From assembly GCF_037392515.1 (NCBI RefSeq), contig NC_090295.1, positions 26,328,501-26,392,500 of the forward strand: a stretch of DNA of 64,000 nt. The letters run 5' to 3'. Below, piece after piece: positions 26,201 through 34,320 of the stretch. The notes beneath the pieces were generated by a model, which was given only the letters and a program-made list of their open reading frames with translations, did not search any database and was not told where the DNA came from. This DNA is from Haliotis asinina (taxonomy: Eukaryota; Mollusca; Gastropoda; Lepetellida; Haliotidae). How positions within the stretch are numbered: position 1 is the stretch's first letter; every line of letters begins with the position of its first letter. Position numbers and translations under genes: made by a program.

Positions 26201-29200
26201 CGTATTTTTCAGCAGATCTTGGCAGATATATAACACAGATCTTGAAATGATGCCTTTTACTGTTTACATATATATATGGCATTTACATTTTTCATGATTC
26301 ATCTTCTAATGACTCTTATTCCGGATTTCCATGGAAACGATTCAAACTGAAAAAACGTCAAATATCTGTCAGATGATTTGTCCTTTTCAAAAATGTTGGA
26401 TATGTCATCTTATGATGACTCTTGTTACCTATTGCTGAAATTCATCATACTAGTGAATAGCCGATTATGCAGCAGGCATCCAGAACCTCGTCAAGGTCAC
26501 TCACTTCAACTAGACAAAGTATTCACTAAATTTCACCCAGCAATGGTGCTGCCCTGCGCCCATAACACATGTGCAGTGAACAGCTTCGCGGAGCTTGAAA
26601 TAGTATGCATGCCTGCAGTATGAGGTCGTGAGCAGTAGTCTAATCTTGGTTGTGCACACAAACAAGTAAATAATCAACTCATTACATAAAAAAACTTGTT
26701 GATAGTGGTAAGCACTCTCTGTCACAGAGAAAGATCAATGGATTATTGACACCTATATGTCTGCCAGTCTCTCTGATAAAGACAATATGCAATACACAGC
26801 TTCAATCATTGACCACATGCAGTTTGAACTTAAAGGTCACATATACTCTAATAGGGTACAAATGCAAAATCACTTGCTGCCATCGTTATAAATGAAACCC
26901 CGTCATTAAAACTGTTTATTTCGATCTTTAATTACCTTAAATCGACCTTTTTGTCAACAGTGCACAATTTTCAGCCACAAACGAAATTTCAACCAATCTG
27001 TGACGTAATAGTGGGTATAGAAATGAGGGTCTGTGCAGTATTCATCTACATTTCAGGGGTGAAACTATTTCGTTTACAGATTTGTACAAACCTGAAACTG
27101 TGAAATCTGTTGAGAAAAATGAAAGCTATATGTTCTCACAATCTACCATCATTTAGTTCTGTCTCCTGCTTTGCCTAGTTTTCGAGTTACAACCCTCCTT
27201 TTCATGGACGATTCTGTCAAAATCACTTGGTGTCGCTAGGTTGTAATCCGTGTTAGGTGGTATAAACCTACACGTTATTTGTCATCATTCACTTGATGCT
27301 CAGTTAATGAATTTATAACAGGTATAATTAGTGGTAACACCACTTAGATTCCCCGACAAAGGCCCCATTTGGCATTTCTTTTGTGTGGATCGATCAAAGG
27401 ATTAACCGATAACAGGCTGATTGATTAATTGGTTTTATGGGGATTTAAATGGGGGATTTGTCAAAAGGTAGGGTTTATGTATGTACATTTACTAATCTAT
27501 ACTGAATACACTCTGTCATGTCTGTGTCTATGTAAAACAACACCTTTCATTCAAAGGATTAACCGCCAACACATTGATTGATTGCTCATTATAGGCTAAC
27601 TAAATAACTTTTTAAAAAGAATGACGCACATTATCAAAGTAGTTGCCAGGTGTGCTATCTTGGGTAACCAGTGAAACTATACAGCAATGTGAAAAACCTG
27701 AAACGATACATCAGGTTTTCGTATATTAGACTGTTAAAAGACACATCACTTGTGAAATCTGCAGATGAATTATATATCACTTGTGTTTGTGGATATTGAT
27801 GGATACATTCCTCAAAGAAGGTAATAGCCTGACATTCCTCCTATAACTTTAATTTTAATATTTGGATTTTTGTTTTTAATAAGTTGTCTTAGCTGTCAAC
27901 AGAATCATTGTTTTCGTCTTTAAGTGTAATGATGCAGACGACATACACTAGGGTGTGCGTGCGAATTATGATTCATGTAGGAAAACTATGAAATGTCTAC
28001 ATATTACATTCCTGTTATACGTTCCCAGATCGCTTCTTTTTATTAAGTTTCAAAATGCATACAAGTATGATTATAAAGTAATTAGGATTATGAGACCAAG
28101 TATAAAGACGTATATTGACAAGTGTCTACATACTGGTGAGTGAACGTTACAAACCAAGTAAATTTAGCAAAGAAGAAATTTATCGTGCAGTATTTTGACT
28201 TCGACCCCGACCTCGCTTAGGTTATGTTACAGGTTGTGTCATGCAAACTCCTTTTGGTAATGATTCAAATACATATTTATGTAGTTTTGATTTTCTAACT
28301 TGATGAGAACAAACCATACATAATCTCATTAATTCAAATGGATTTGACTTCACGATTTTCAAAAATGGCGGCGCCCTGTCTTTGGATGAATGCTATTTAA
28401 GTTTGTTTTCACCGACTTACAAAAGGACAATTTCTTTGTACTGGTACTAAAATATGTATTTTACTGATGGACATTTGGTTTTTGCATGACATTGCTTATA
28501 ACATAACAATTTCACTCTTGGAAGTGAGGTGGAGGTCAGTATAACGTTGCTTGCAATATAAATGTCACTTCGACCCCCACCATGCTTCCTTGGAAGAAGT
28601 CCTTATGTTAATAGTCGTTTCATGCAAAATCCTTTTGGCCATGATTCAAATGCATGTTTAACTACCAGTAAAAAGTAGTTTTGATTTTCTAACTTGATGA
28701 GAACAAATCATAATCTCAATAATTCTAACGGATCTTAGCCTGTGACTTCACGATTTTCAAAAATGGCGGCGCCCTGTCTGAGGATGATTGCTATTTAAGT
28801 TTGTTTTCACCGACTTACAAAAGGACAATTACTTTGTACTGGTACTAAAATATGTATTTTCCTGATGGACATTAGGTTTTTACATGACATTGCTTATAAC
28901 ATAACAATATCACTCTTGGAATCGGTCTGTATAAGGGGTCAATATAATGTTACTTACGATAATATTGTCACTTCGACCACAACCTCGTTTCCGAGGAAGA
29001 AAGTGTTATATCCATGCAAAATCCTTTTGGTCAGCAATGTGTAGTAAGCAGTCTTGATTTTATAAACTCGATGAAACTTGAACTCCATTTTCTATCCTGG
29101 AAACGTGGAAGGGGGCGAACCATCCGATTTAGTATATACCACAGGCTTCCACAAAGCTCACTTCGCACACACTAACAACCAATTTAAGCATAAACTACGG

Positions 29201-32200
29201 AGTCGGGTGGAAATCTGTGCGTAGTGACACCATCACCCGACCCCAAGGAACAATTGAAAGCAACACAACAATTTAGCATGTCTTTGGTGACGTCGAGAAA
29301 TCAGCAAAATGACGAGCTTCCTACACATTTTCTATACATTTAACTTGAAACCGTTCCTTCTATGACATCACTGTAGGGCTCTGACGACAGAGGTTTCGTT
29401 TGCAGGCGAGAGAGAAGCAGGCGGCTTTTTAGCAACTTTTAAGCGCTTGGTATTAACTAACCACAAGTTTTTTGTTAAAAAAACCGGTGTTTCGTTTATG
29501 ACTAACCAAAAGTCTTTCATATGCAGTGATAAAAAGAATACCAAAAATTGAGTTTAGTGGTCCTTTAACACCCTTTAGCCTATACGACATAAACAAAATG
29601 AATTCATTTATGACTCGTGTACGCGTGTCCCGTCTCTGCCACATGATGTAATTAGTGTGATACTTGTACACATCATTTTTCTCAGGTGACTATATCTGAC
29701 GGAAACTGGTGCAAACTCTTGTCAGTTTCAAGTCCTGCTTTGTACTTGGACGAATGACAGTTTCCATACATGCAGTAGTACAGTTTTGACTGTATCAAAC
29801 GCAAATTCCGAGAACATGTATTTACAAAACCCAACATCTTGATATACATTCTTTATGGATAACAGCTTCTTCTTGTGTGTATGATTTTGTTGGACAACGG
29901 TGCATGAATCCATACTGAAACAATGCAGCAAGTACAATAAGAAAAGTTGTTACCCATAAAGAACCTTACTTTCTTGTGACTTGCCATACTTCTAAAATGC
30001 CTATCAAACGGATCATCTTTCTGTACACACAATGAGCCCTCAGCGTATCAGCAAATGAACCAGTGAATCGGAAGCTGTCATTACACTTGAGTGCACACCC
30101 TGCCGGGTTCAGTCTCCCAAGGGCTTCATTTCGAGGGAAGTAAGCCCAAGTACAAAATACTACACTTTTGAATCGCGATTGTACGCTTAAAATGTGGGGG
30201 TTTTTTTTGTTGTTTTACAAGCAGCAATGTATATTATATGTCATAGATAAGTGATAATTGTGTTTTAATCATTTTTGATTTTTTGATTGCATGTGACCTT
30301 TAATATGAATGAAAATAGGCTACCTTCACAATGCAATAATATGATCTTATTACAGGATGAAAGTGGAAGAACTACTCGGGTTACACTTATCAAATCATTT
30401 TATTCAGCCTTGTCTTTGTATTTGCTTGGGTTGCACAAGATGTAGGACACCCCAATACTTTTATTTCAGCATTTAAGGGAAGGCTGTATCAAAAGAGGGT
30501 TTCGGAATTAGGTGCTTTATCAAAGACACAATACTATAAACAGTTTAAATCATTATTAAATGTTGAAGTGTATTTGTCATCTGATTTTCCTGTTTGTATA
30601 ATATCTGCCATTGCATGATTTAGATGTTGTAATTATGGACTAGCAGTAGAAACAGGCCACTATGATGGTGCAGAGTATATAAAGCATCTCTGCCCTTATT
30701 GCCTTAAAGATAAATTGTCTTTTGTAGAAGACAGAGCTGAGAAGATCAGGCGTAGAATAGGCCTTCAAGCAACCCATACTTGCCTTGAAAGGCGACTATA
30801 GGGATCAGAGGGTAGGGCTAGCTGACTTGGTCAACACATGTCATCGGTTCCCAAATGCACAGATAGATGCTCATGCTGTTGATCTCTAAATAGTCTGGTC
30901 CAGACTCAGTTATTTACAAACTGCCTGACCATATAGCTGGAAGACTGCTGACTGTGGCGTAAAACTGAACTCACTCACTCACTCACTCTTGCAGAATCAA
31001 ACATGCAGGAGTTAATTTCCTGTCTGCAAGGCAGTAAATGTGTTTGGATGGATGTATTTTCATTCAATTGTTTGTACTTTCAGGTCGTCCATGGCCAGTG
31101 GCTTTTGGAGCAGGAGTTGGACTTGGAATGGGATATGCAAATTGTCAGAATGACTTCCAGAGACCATTCAGAGTTAGCGGCAAACTTATTAAAGTTAGTT
31201 CTTGTAATGTTATCCAAAAGTAAGGATATGAGTCCACTGCAAATACTTAACCAGCCACAGAAAGAAACCATGCTTTGGTGGTTTTTTTCTTCATTTTAAA
31301 TGTATAAACAATGAAAAAGAATCACAAAGACCCTAATGGTTGAATATTGAGATCATAAAAATAGAGCAGAGCAGGATGTTTAATGTACCTGACTTTGGGG
31401 GTCTCATTGCAGAGCAGGGGTTCGGCAACAGTATTACAATCTCAACAACAGCTATGCCCATGGTGGGGAATGAGAACAGTATTGTATCATCCATGCCTAG
31501 ATGTTATCACAATGTCTTCAAAGGCTTATCGAATGGCTTGCTACAATCAAAGGCTTATGGAATGGCTTGCTACAATCTTGGCTTGCCTATCCTATGTAGG
31601 ATAGGCCTTCAGCAACCCATACTTGCGTTAAAAGGCAACTATGCTTGTCATAAGAGGCGACTAATTGGATCGGTTGGCCAGACTTGCTGACTTGCTTGAC
31701 ATATGTCATCGATACCCAAGTGTGCAGATTGATGCTCATGTTGTTGATCACTGGCTTGCCTGGTCCAGACTTGATTATTTACAGACTGCCGCCATATGGC
31801 TGGAATTCTTGATGAGTGCAACGTAAAACTAAACTCACTCTTTGTGACGTGCCCCTTTACCAAGTCATTATGGAACCAAGGCCAAGGAGACTTCTGTACA
31901 AACTGTTGCATGCATGAACAGGACCTAGCAATATACCCAGTTTTAGTATGGTTATTTAACTAGTATGGTTATTTAACTAAATCACTGGTAGTTAGGAGAG
32001 AAATCAAGTGTACAGCTGACTGCTATTTCCAACCTTTTTCACAAAATATAATGTAGTACTCCATGTCATCTGAACTGAATCAGTAAATTTCCTGAAAGTG
32101 ATTAAAAACTGGAAAGAATAATACTGGCCCTACTTTTAGAACTGAGTCTAAAGATTGTGTTTCTGTACAACTAGTACTCTGGTATCTTGTGTAAAAGTGA

Positions 32201-32249
32201 TTTCCATAGATTTATCTTTTTTCAGGTTCATGAAGCCAATAGCAGCTGA
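5149..32249 (+). CDS. mic10: MICOS complex subunit Mic10 (four exons, spliced)
   Basis: Joining 5149-5230, 17520-17567, 31084-31193 and 32226-32249 gives one 87-codon frame ending in TGA. Mic10 is a small inner-membrane protein of mitochondria that oligomerises to bend membrane at crista junctions. The sequence shows the family's ELGHKWDRCLSD start (residues 11-22), a first hydrophobic segment SGLGLGIVFSVVFF (29-42), a positive loop RRR (43-45), a second segment with GAGVGLGMG (52-60), and YANCQNDF (61-68). The glycine spacing GxGxGxG is the oligomerisation motif. Introns start with GT and end with AG, and all phases agree. Introns of 12.3, 13.5 and 1.0 kb hold most of the transposons listed here. 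Usual length is about 78-100 residues. Confidence 0.9.
5231..5937. other. Start of mic10 intron 1, no feature recognised
   Basis: Unique-looking intronic sequence. Short open frames here show no recognisable domain. Confidence 0.5.
5938..5983. repeat. Short inverted repeat (hairpin)
   Basis: GCTTGATAATGCCTG at 5938 pairs with CAGGCCATTATCAAGC ending at 5983, a stem of about 15 bp with one bulged base and a 15-base loop. It may be the core of a short MITE. Confidence 0.6.
6348..7059. mobile_element. Non-autonomous DNA transposon (MITE) with 6-bp target duplication
   Basis: The ends CAGTCCCTCCTGGATTC and GAATCCAGGAGGGACTG are perfect 17-bp terminal inverted repeats. Both are flanked by GTAAAT (6342-6347 and 7060-7065), a 6-bp direct duplication. 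The 712-bp interior has no coding frame of note and contains several TGCAGAAT repeats. Superfamily is uncertain. It sits in intron 1 of mic10. Confidence 0.8.
7066..7408. other. Intron 1 spacer between two transposons
   Basis: No gene is recognised in the roughly 340 bases between the MITE and the Tc1-like element. Confidence 0.5.
7409..9335. mobile_element. Tc1/mariner-type transposon with long terminal inverted repeats
   Basis: About 230 bp at the left end (7409-7640) recurs inverted at the right end (about 9090-9335) with high identity. Left begins CAGTCCGTTTGATTCC and right, reversed, begins CTGTCCGTTTGATTCC. Both ends abut TA (7407-7408 and 9336-9337), the target duplication of the superfamily. 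The element encloses the transposase pseudogene at 7888-8640. Length is about 1.93 kb. Confidence 0.85.
7888..8640 (-). pseudogene. Tc1/mariner-IS630-like transposase, copy C
   Basis: The minus strand encodes LDETWVNASHTTGTQWF (about 8508), a disrupted middle, and then the C-terminal block LPPYHCDLNPIELIWGIMK near 8010. The last block keeps the catalytic-type DLNPIE that copy A has lost. Frameshifts near 8225-8300 and about 8160 break the frame, and the second aspartate block (reading as SDCHG rather than MDNAPYH) is not clean. It lies centrally in the element at 7409-9335. The 73-codon frame at 8712-8933 upstream may be its degenerate N-terminal part, but I cannot confirm that. Confidence 0.75.
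9390..9865. repeat. Satellite-type repeat array (about 172-bp monomers), left part
   Basis: Diverged monomers carry the block 'ccggagcagaactca', then an 'aaagtggtgccttttgctatttacag' region, then 'gtttccatggaaac'. Monomer starts lie near 9551 and 9727. The array is interrupted by the Harbinger element at 9866 and resumes at about 10969. Confidence 0.8.
9866..10968. mobile_element. PIF/Harbinger-type element inserted in the satellite
   Basis: Satellite sequence stops at 'catttcgg' and resumes at 'tctcaaaatgg', so this segment is an insertion. Its ends are rich in inverted copies of 'aaatttgcacatgtg' and 'gttcacatgac'. The interior carries a Harbinger transposase with a large internal deletion. 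I could not fix the 3-bp target duplication. Confidence 0.7.
10213..10793 (+). pseudogene. HARBI1-like (PIF/Harbinger) transposase, internally deleted
   Basis: The first part (10213-10458) shows the family N-terminal block AIAVYWLTSTYEYQTLGNLF and GVAKSTATLCVHVVCSI. The second part (10470-10793) shows the C-terminal block RMTIENAFRRLKGRWRRIQK and IVVASCVILHNICE. The DDE nuclease core that belongs between them is missing, with a junction near 10480-10490. The element cannot have moved itself since the deletion. Confidence 0.75.
10969..11500 (+). repeat. Satellite-type repeat array, right part
   Basis: Three further monomers of the 172-bp family run from about 10975. The 138-codon open frame here (10946-11362) is only the translation of these repeats, as its peptide repeats every 57-58 residues. 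Confidence 0.8.
11505..11740 (-). pseudogene. Tc1-like transposase N-terminal (helix-turn-helix) fragment
   Basis: The minus strand encodes SQRGSRQLFRIVKDYH followed by SLHEITNTFTSC and MTIRRVLHENKF, the pattern of the paired helix-turn-helix DNA-binding domain of Tc1 transposases. The catalytic domain is absent. A Tc1-like end sequence (actcacaagaaaagttc) lies near 12167. Confidence 0.5.
11741..12918. other. Intron 1, mostly unique, with a tandem duplication
   Basis: No coding region is recognised. A two-copy 60-bp tandem duplication is at 12361-12480. Confidence 0.5.
12361..12480. repeat. 60-bp tandem duplication
   Basis: The block 'tagctatacaccattgtctc' and its neighbours occur twice, at 12361-12420 and 12421-12480, with about 10 percent divergence. 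Confidence 0.85.
12919..13142 (+). repeat. SINE-like dispersed repeat with (ACTC)n tail
   Basis: Shared blocks are 'ggccttcagcaacccatgct', 'gttgatcactggattgtctg', 'ctggaatattg' and a (ACTC)n tail. Other copies lie at 25848, 30744, 31596 and, inverted, 47585. Confidence 0.8.
13375..15050 (+). repeat. Satellite array with 342-bp dimeric organisation and (CCGT)n blocks
   Basis: The 'ccggagcagaactca' block recurs at 13607, 13781, 13949, 14123 and 14291, so the spacings are 174, 168, 174 and 168. Two monomer types alternate: one has 'ccgttcaatatttttctgc', the other 'atcttcttaatatctgtcag'. The 342-bp dimer is a multiple of three, which keeps long frames open without any gene. Blocks of (CCGTCTGT)n at 13380, 14440 and 14820 start new arrays after a 'ggcatgtaatgc' junction. 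Confidence 0.85.
15051..15654. other. Intron 1, no feature recognised
   Basis: AT-rich unique-looking sequence with no coding frame or repeat recognised. Confidence 0.5.
15655..15925 (-). repeat. LTR-related fragment (reverse orientation)
   Basis: It shares 'cacaaagattcacaa', 'aatgcaactg' and 'agtaatgggtcacaaa' with 1565-1725 and, more distantly, with the LTR at 51593-51870. A second 'caaggtcac' block follows near 15955. Confidence 0.5.
15926..16500. other. Intron 1, no feature recognised
   Basis: No gene or repeat is recognised apart from the short 'ttcaaggtcac' duplication near 15955. Confidence 0.45.
16501..16662 (+). repeat. tRNA-derived SINE
   Basis: An A-box-like 'tggcctagtggttaaag' and a B-box-like 'gggtttgattccc' lie at tRNA-like spacing, followed by 'gatattgctggaatattgct' and an (ACTC)n tail. 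That is the layout of a tRNA-headed SINE and not of a functional tRNA. Inverted and direct copies lie at 46848-47010 and 47150-47298. Confidence 0.8.
16663..17519. other. End of mic10 intron 1
   Basis: No transposon is recognised. The last bases form a T-rich tract and CAG acceptor for exon 2. Confidence 0.5.
17520..17567 (+). CDS. mic10: mic10 exon 2
   Basis: A 48-base exon lies between a T-rich acceptor (tttttttcag) and a strong donor (GTAAGT at 17568). It encodes the first transmembrane helix, SGLGLGIVFSVVFFR, with phase 1 at both ends. Confidence 0.9.
17568..17929. other. Start of mic10 intron 2
   Basis: No feature is recognised before the LINE. Confidence 0.4.
17930..18830 (+). pseudogene. 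LINE ORF1 (gag-like, zinc knuckles)
   Basis: After a degenerate N-terminal part (EFDIVSEMKDQGVTFVKRFT near 17960) come the knuckles CFKCQKYGHGVNTC, CDEKTHTTEDC and CTNCSGDHSSFSKQC (about 18130-18290). A serine-rich C-terminal region follows (18475-18660). Such proteins coat the element's RNA. In-frame stops at about 18391 and 18658 and frame changes near 18130 break the gene. Confidence 0.75.
18840..19540 (+). pseudogene. LINE endonuclease domain (APE type), fragments
   Basis: Recognisable pieces are TPGGSSILVRQ (about 19025), VVMGDLNGHNPLWGG (about 19215) and DLCGSDHFPTIL (about 19430). The last holds the SDH catalytic motif. This domain nicks the target to prime reverse transcription. Frameshifts occur at about 19095 and 19285, and sequence is missing after 19500. 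Confidence 0.7.
19540..20815 (+). pseudogene. LINE reverse transcriptase, inactivated
   Basis: The segment 19649-19987 holds GFRKNRSTVDHLVHLESF and FFDLKKAYDTTW (catalytic aspartate block A), then QGVTQGSILSV. The active-site YxDD equivalent near 20040 reads FFVNDFN, so one aspartate is lost. The thumb region continues at 20041-20301 and 20347-20814. Stops near 19985 and 20300 separate the pieces. Confidence 0.8.
20801..21681 (+). pseudogene. LINE RNase H domain and zinc tail
   Basis: LFTDGSKDGGAVACATVIG, then FTAEANAI, YSDSLSCLQAI and CWLPSHVGSSGNAMADLAA carry the D-E-D-D residues of RNase H, all apparently present. The downstream frame (21478-21681) has CIPCDERITVKHVLLDC, the usual C-terminal CCHC tail. 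A single in-frame stop at about 21479 separates the two. Confidence 0.8.
22095..22165 (+). repeat. SINE tail fragment
   Basis: 'atggctgaaatattgccgat' followed by 'actcactcact' matches the tail of the (ACTC)n SINE families in this window. Confidence 0.6.
22166..24700 (+). mobile_element. DIRS-like (tyrosine-recombinase) retroelement remnant
   Basis: Short plus-strand frames suggest the RNase H/recombinase half of a DIRS-type element: VPPDRWSNGQDLT near 22665, VIPASWMASQNE near 22855, SRVKNVIANSLSSIPDRM near 23490, and a recombinase N-terminal region RGYSKSVTSVVSVAHHT with WYDDKWKKFKKYC (23863-23970). These match family patterns known to me only loosely and are broken by many stops. The reverse transcriptase core is not seen. 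Confidence 0.4.
24701..25139. other. Intron 2 spacer
   Basis: No feature is recognised beyond poly-T (about 24830) and poly-A (about 25108) tracts. Confidence 0.4.
25140..25360 (-). repeat. Dispersed SINE-like repeat, family 2 (reverse copy)
   Basis: Reverse complement of the 3' half of the repeat at 45170-45660. Shared blocks include the 'gagagccaca/gaaagccaca' region and 'actgggtacctc/aatgggtacctc'. Confidence 0.7.
25370..25610 (+). repeat. Dispersed repeat shared with 32960-33190
   Basis: Both copies contain 'ctatttttgcttatcct' or 'ctatttttccttatcct', a 'gtggaacacttgaatccct'-like block and a CTCACCCAC-like block. The nature of the element is unknown. Confidence 0.5.
25848..26101 (+). repeat. 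SINE-like dispersed repeat with long (ACTC)n tail
   Basis: Same family as 12919-13142, including 'ggattgtctggtccagactt'. It ends in about 12 ACTC units at 26055-26101. Confidence 0.8.
26110..26430 (+). repeat. Satellite-family fragment
   Basis: 'ggaaatgtttcagactttgtc', 'gcaccactcaaaaacctttcc' and 'gatgccttttactgtttaca' identify one to two diverged monomers of the 172-bp family. Confidence 0.75.
26834..29564. mobile_element. Nested TTAA-target transposon, 2.73 kb, non-coding
   Basis: TTAA at 26830-26833 and 29565-29568 flanks ends AGGTCACATATACTC and, reversed, AGGACCACTAAACTC. TTAA duplication with short imperfect inverted ends is the habit of piggyBac-type elements. No transposase frame of useful length is present, so it is a non-autonomous derivative. 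It contains an internal tandem repeat at 28199-29060. Confidence 0.8.
28199..29060. repeat. Tandem repeat of about 370-400 bp
   Basis: The block 'cttcgaccccgacctcgctt' and the sequence after it recur at 28199, 28569 and 28971. 'aaaaatggcggcgccctgtc' is nearly identical in the first two units. The third unit is partial. Confidence 0.85.
30744..30990 (+). repeat. SINE-like dispersed repeat with (ACTC)n tail
   Basis: Same family as 12919-13142. It lies just upstream of mic10 exon 3. Confidence 0.8.
31084..31193 (+). CDS. mic10: mic10 exon 3
   Basis: The acceptor tttcag is followed by codons for RPWPVAFGAGVGLGMGYANC and NDFQRPFRVSGKLIK, then donor GTTAGT at 31194. This is the second transmembrane helix with its glycine zipper, followed by the intermembrane-side tail. 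The phase matches exon 2. Confidence 0.9.
31596..31843 (+). repeat. SINE-like dispersed repeat in mic10 intron 3
   Basis: Same family as 12919-13142, with 'ggccttcagcaacccatact' and 'tggtccagacttgattattt'. The tail is short (aactcactc). Confidence 0.8.
32226..32249 (+). CDS. mic10: mic10 exon 4 (terminal coding exon)
   Basis: Acceptor tttttcag precedes codons for VHEANSS and TGA. The C-terminal tail of Mic10 varies between species, so this exon rests on the acceptor, the phase and the downstream AATAAA rather than on conservation. Confidence 0.75.
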   Translation, partial: VHEANSS

Positions 32250-32385
32250 GGGGAAGAGATATAAAGCTGAGCAAACAATTCACCAGAATGTGTGGACTGA
32301 ACATATGTTGAGTGTTGAGACCTGAAACATAGGTTTTGTAGCCAGATAAGTCACCATTAGTGGCATGAACTATGTTAAGCACGAT

Positions 32386-32391
32386 AATAAA
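32386..32391 (+). terminator. Polyadenylation signal of mic10
   Basis: AATAAA lies 137 bases after the stop codon, which gives a short 3' UTR. Another AATAAA lies near 32630. Confidence 0.6.
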
Positions 32392-32769
32392 GGCTTGTCA
32401 CAATACAATGAAAATGGTCATTTTCATTTCCAGTAACTGACACAAGATTCACATGCACCTGTATTCATAAGTGTGAATGTTTTCATTCATGTCGTGAGTA
32501 TGCTTGTCATGTGAACACATCTAAATGTATGGGACAGAATCGTGTGATGCAAATGTGAACTGAGTCAATATTTTTATGATAGTTTGTTAAACAATATTTG
32601 TATTTTGAGTCAAACGGAGTACTCAAATTAAATAAATGGAATTTGGCTTTCAAGACACATACATTTGTTTTCATAGTCATGTAAGAAAAGAGGGTGGTGC
32701 TTTATTAATGCTCATTCATTTGTGTATGTGTATCAAGGACATTTGTACCAAGACATTCCAGAAAAGGTA

Positions 32770-32960
32770 TCATAGTTGTAATCATTTTGTTTCCGGAGCA
32801 GAACTCAAAACCGTTCAGTATTTTTAGACCAAAATGGATAGATGTAATAATGTGAACCTATGGTTGTGCCTTTTGCTATTTACAGATTTTGGGCATATAG
32901 TTTAGGCCTCGTCTGTCTGTCCGTCCTTCCGTCCGTCCGCCCATCAGTCCGTAATCATTC
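32770..32960 (+). repeat. Satellite-family fragment with (CCGT)n
   Basis: 'gtttccggagcagaactcaa', 'gtgccttttgctatttacag' and a CCGTCC-rich run identify a single monomer and the junction block of the 172-bp family. Confidence 0.8.
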
Positions 32961-33448
32961 TATTTTTCCTTATCCTGACTCATGCCTATTGCTTATCTCC
33001 TCTTCCCTGGCGAAGATTGTGAAACACCTGGAATCCCTCGAAGTTCCCTTCTAAAAAAAGCGGACGTAAAATACACTCACCCACGTATAGCCTCCCTTGC
33101 CATACTCTTCACTCTCTCTTTATCACCCGACAAGGGCAGCTGGAGTTACCTGGAGTCTCCACTACAGCGATAAGTTTTTCAATTATTTTGGTCCTTCAAC
33201 TATATTTATGTCGTATACGGTATTTGGTTTATGTATATGTATAACGATTTGTTTATTCGTGATTGGATGTTGATATAGCCGATATATAACCAAGACTTCG
33301 TCTCAGTTGATCAAACTGTGTTAACAGTGTAAGTTACGGCTGTCAGCGGTTGTCCCGCTTTTAGTTTCACCTGTAAGCCCTTGCGTTCTTCCACTATTTG
33401 CTGTGAATTTCATAGAAATGTATCTGTTTCAGAATTTATTGTTTAAAT
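32961..33448. repeat. Copy of the repeat at 25370-25610, and flanking sequence
   Basis: The first 230 bases match the repeat in intron 2. The remainder to 33448 has no recognised feature. Confidence 0.45.
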
Positions 33449-33838
33449 TTGTTTTTTCCACAGACTTGTGAGGGGCAGGCAACATCGACTTCCATTAGTC
33501 ATGTCGAATTGGGTGACTTAGCTTTTCCTTCTTTTTTTTCATTAACTGCTGAATTTTGTTCCCGTTATCAGTCAGGCGTGTCCCCGGGGTTATACCTTGG
33601 GTCCAGCGAGTCGTCCCCTAGACCACAGAAGAATACTTCATCGGAAACGGGGCCATCACAGCCCCACAAGTCTCAATCACCATTGTTGTCGATGATGAAG
33701 TTGTCTGCAACGAAGTCATCGCAGAATCAACATTTTTCGACAAAGAAGTCCTGTGGTCACGAGATCGTCCCTCTACAGGAACGACATATCTATGATGAGC
33801 CACAGTTGATGCAACATGATCTTGAAAGGTCATGTTGA
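33449..33838 (+). other. 129-codon open frame of unknown nature
   Basis: A serine-rich open frame runs just ahead of the 216-bp tandem repeat and ends in its first copy. I recognise no domain. It may be part of a retroelement gag-like region given the DIRS-like remains nearby, but nothing in it proves that. Confidence 0.2.
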
Positions 33839-34320
33839 AGAAGAACGAAGACTACAGTCTTCAACTACGTTGACAGTTAAGCCTAGATCGGCCACGACTT
33901 CATCGTCACCACACTAGATCATCAGACAACGTACACTATGTCAGCAGCCTTGGTCATCACATCAGACATCTCTACGAGGCAGCCATCACTGCACTCAACG
34001 CAGCTGTTGGACACAGACGCCTGCATCCAACATGAACTTGATAATGTCATGTTGCAGAAGAACGAGGACTACAATCTTCAACTACGTCGACTGTTGCTCC
34101 TAGGTAGGCCACGACTGCATCGTCACCCCTCCGGGCCATCAGACAACTCACACTTCGTCAGCAGCCTCATTCATCACAGCAGAGACCTCTACGAGTCTGC
34201 CGTGACTGCACTCAACGCATTTGTTCGACGCAGACGCCTTCATGCAACATGATTTTGGAAGTCATGTTGAAGAAGAACGAAGACTACAATCTTCAACTAC
34301 GTTGACTGCGTGTGAGCACT
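33834..34320 (+). repeat. Tandem repeat of about 216 bp
   Basis: 'gaagaacgaagactacaatc' followed by 'ttcaactacgttgac' starts units at 33834, 34051 and 34266 (periods 217 and 215). The second unit keeps an open frame (33938-34252) with HFVSSLIHHSRDLYESAVTA. The third unit is cut short. Confidence 0.85.

Larger units (their letters stand above)
26500..30299 (-). mobile_element. TTAA-flanked element, reverse copy split by a nested element
   Basis: The segments 26500-26833 and 29565-30299 together match the reverse complement of the element at 36903-38187. The right end reads GCATGTGACCT-TTAA (30300-30303). The left end is truncated. Between the halves sits a 2.73-kb insertion flanked by TTAA on both sides; the uninterrupted version of that junction is present near 37690. 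Confidence 0.85.
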
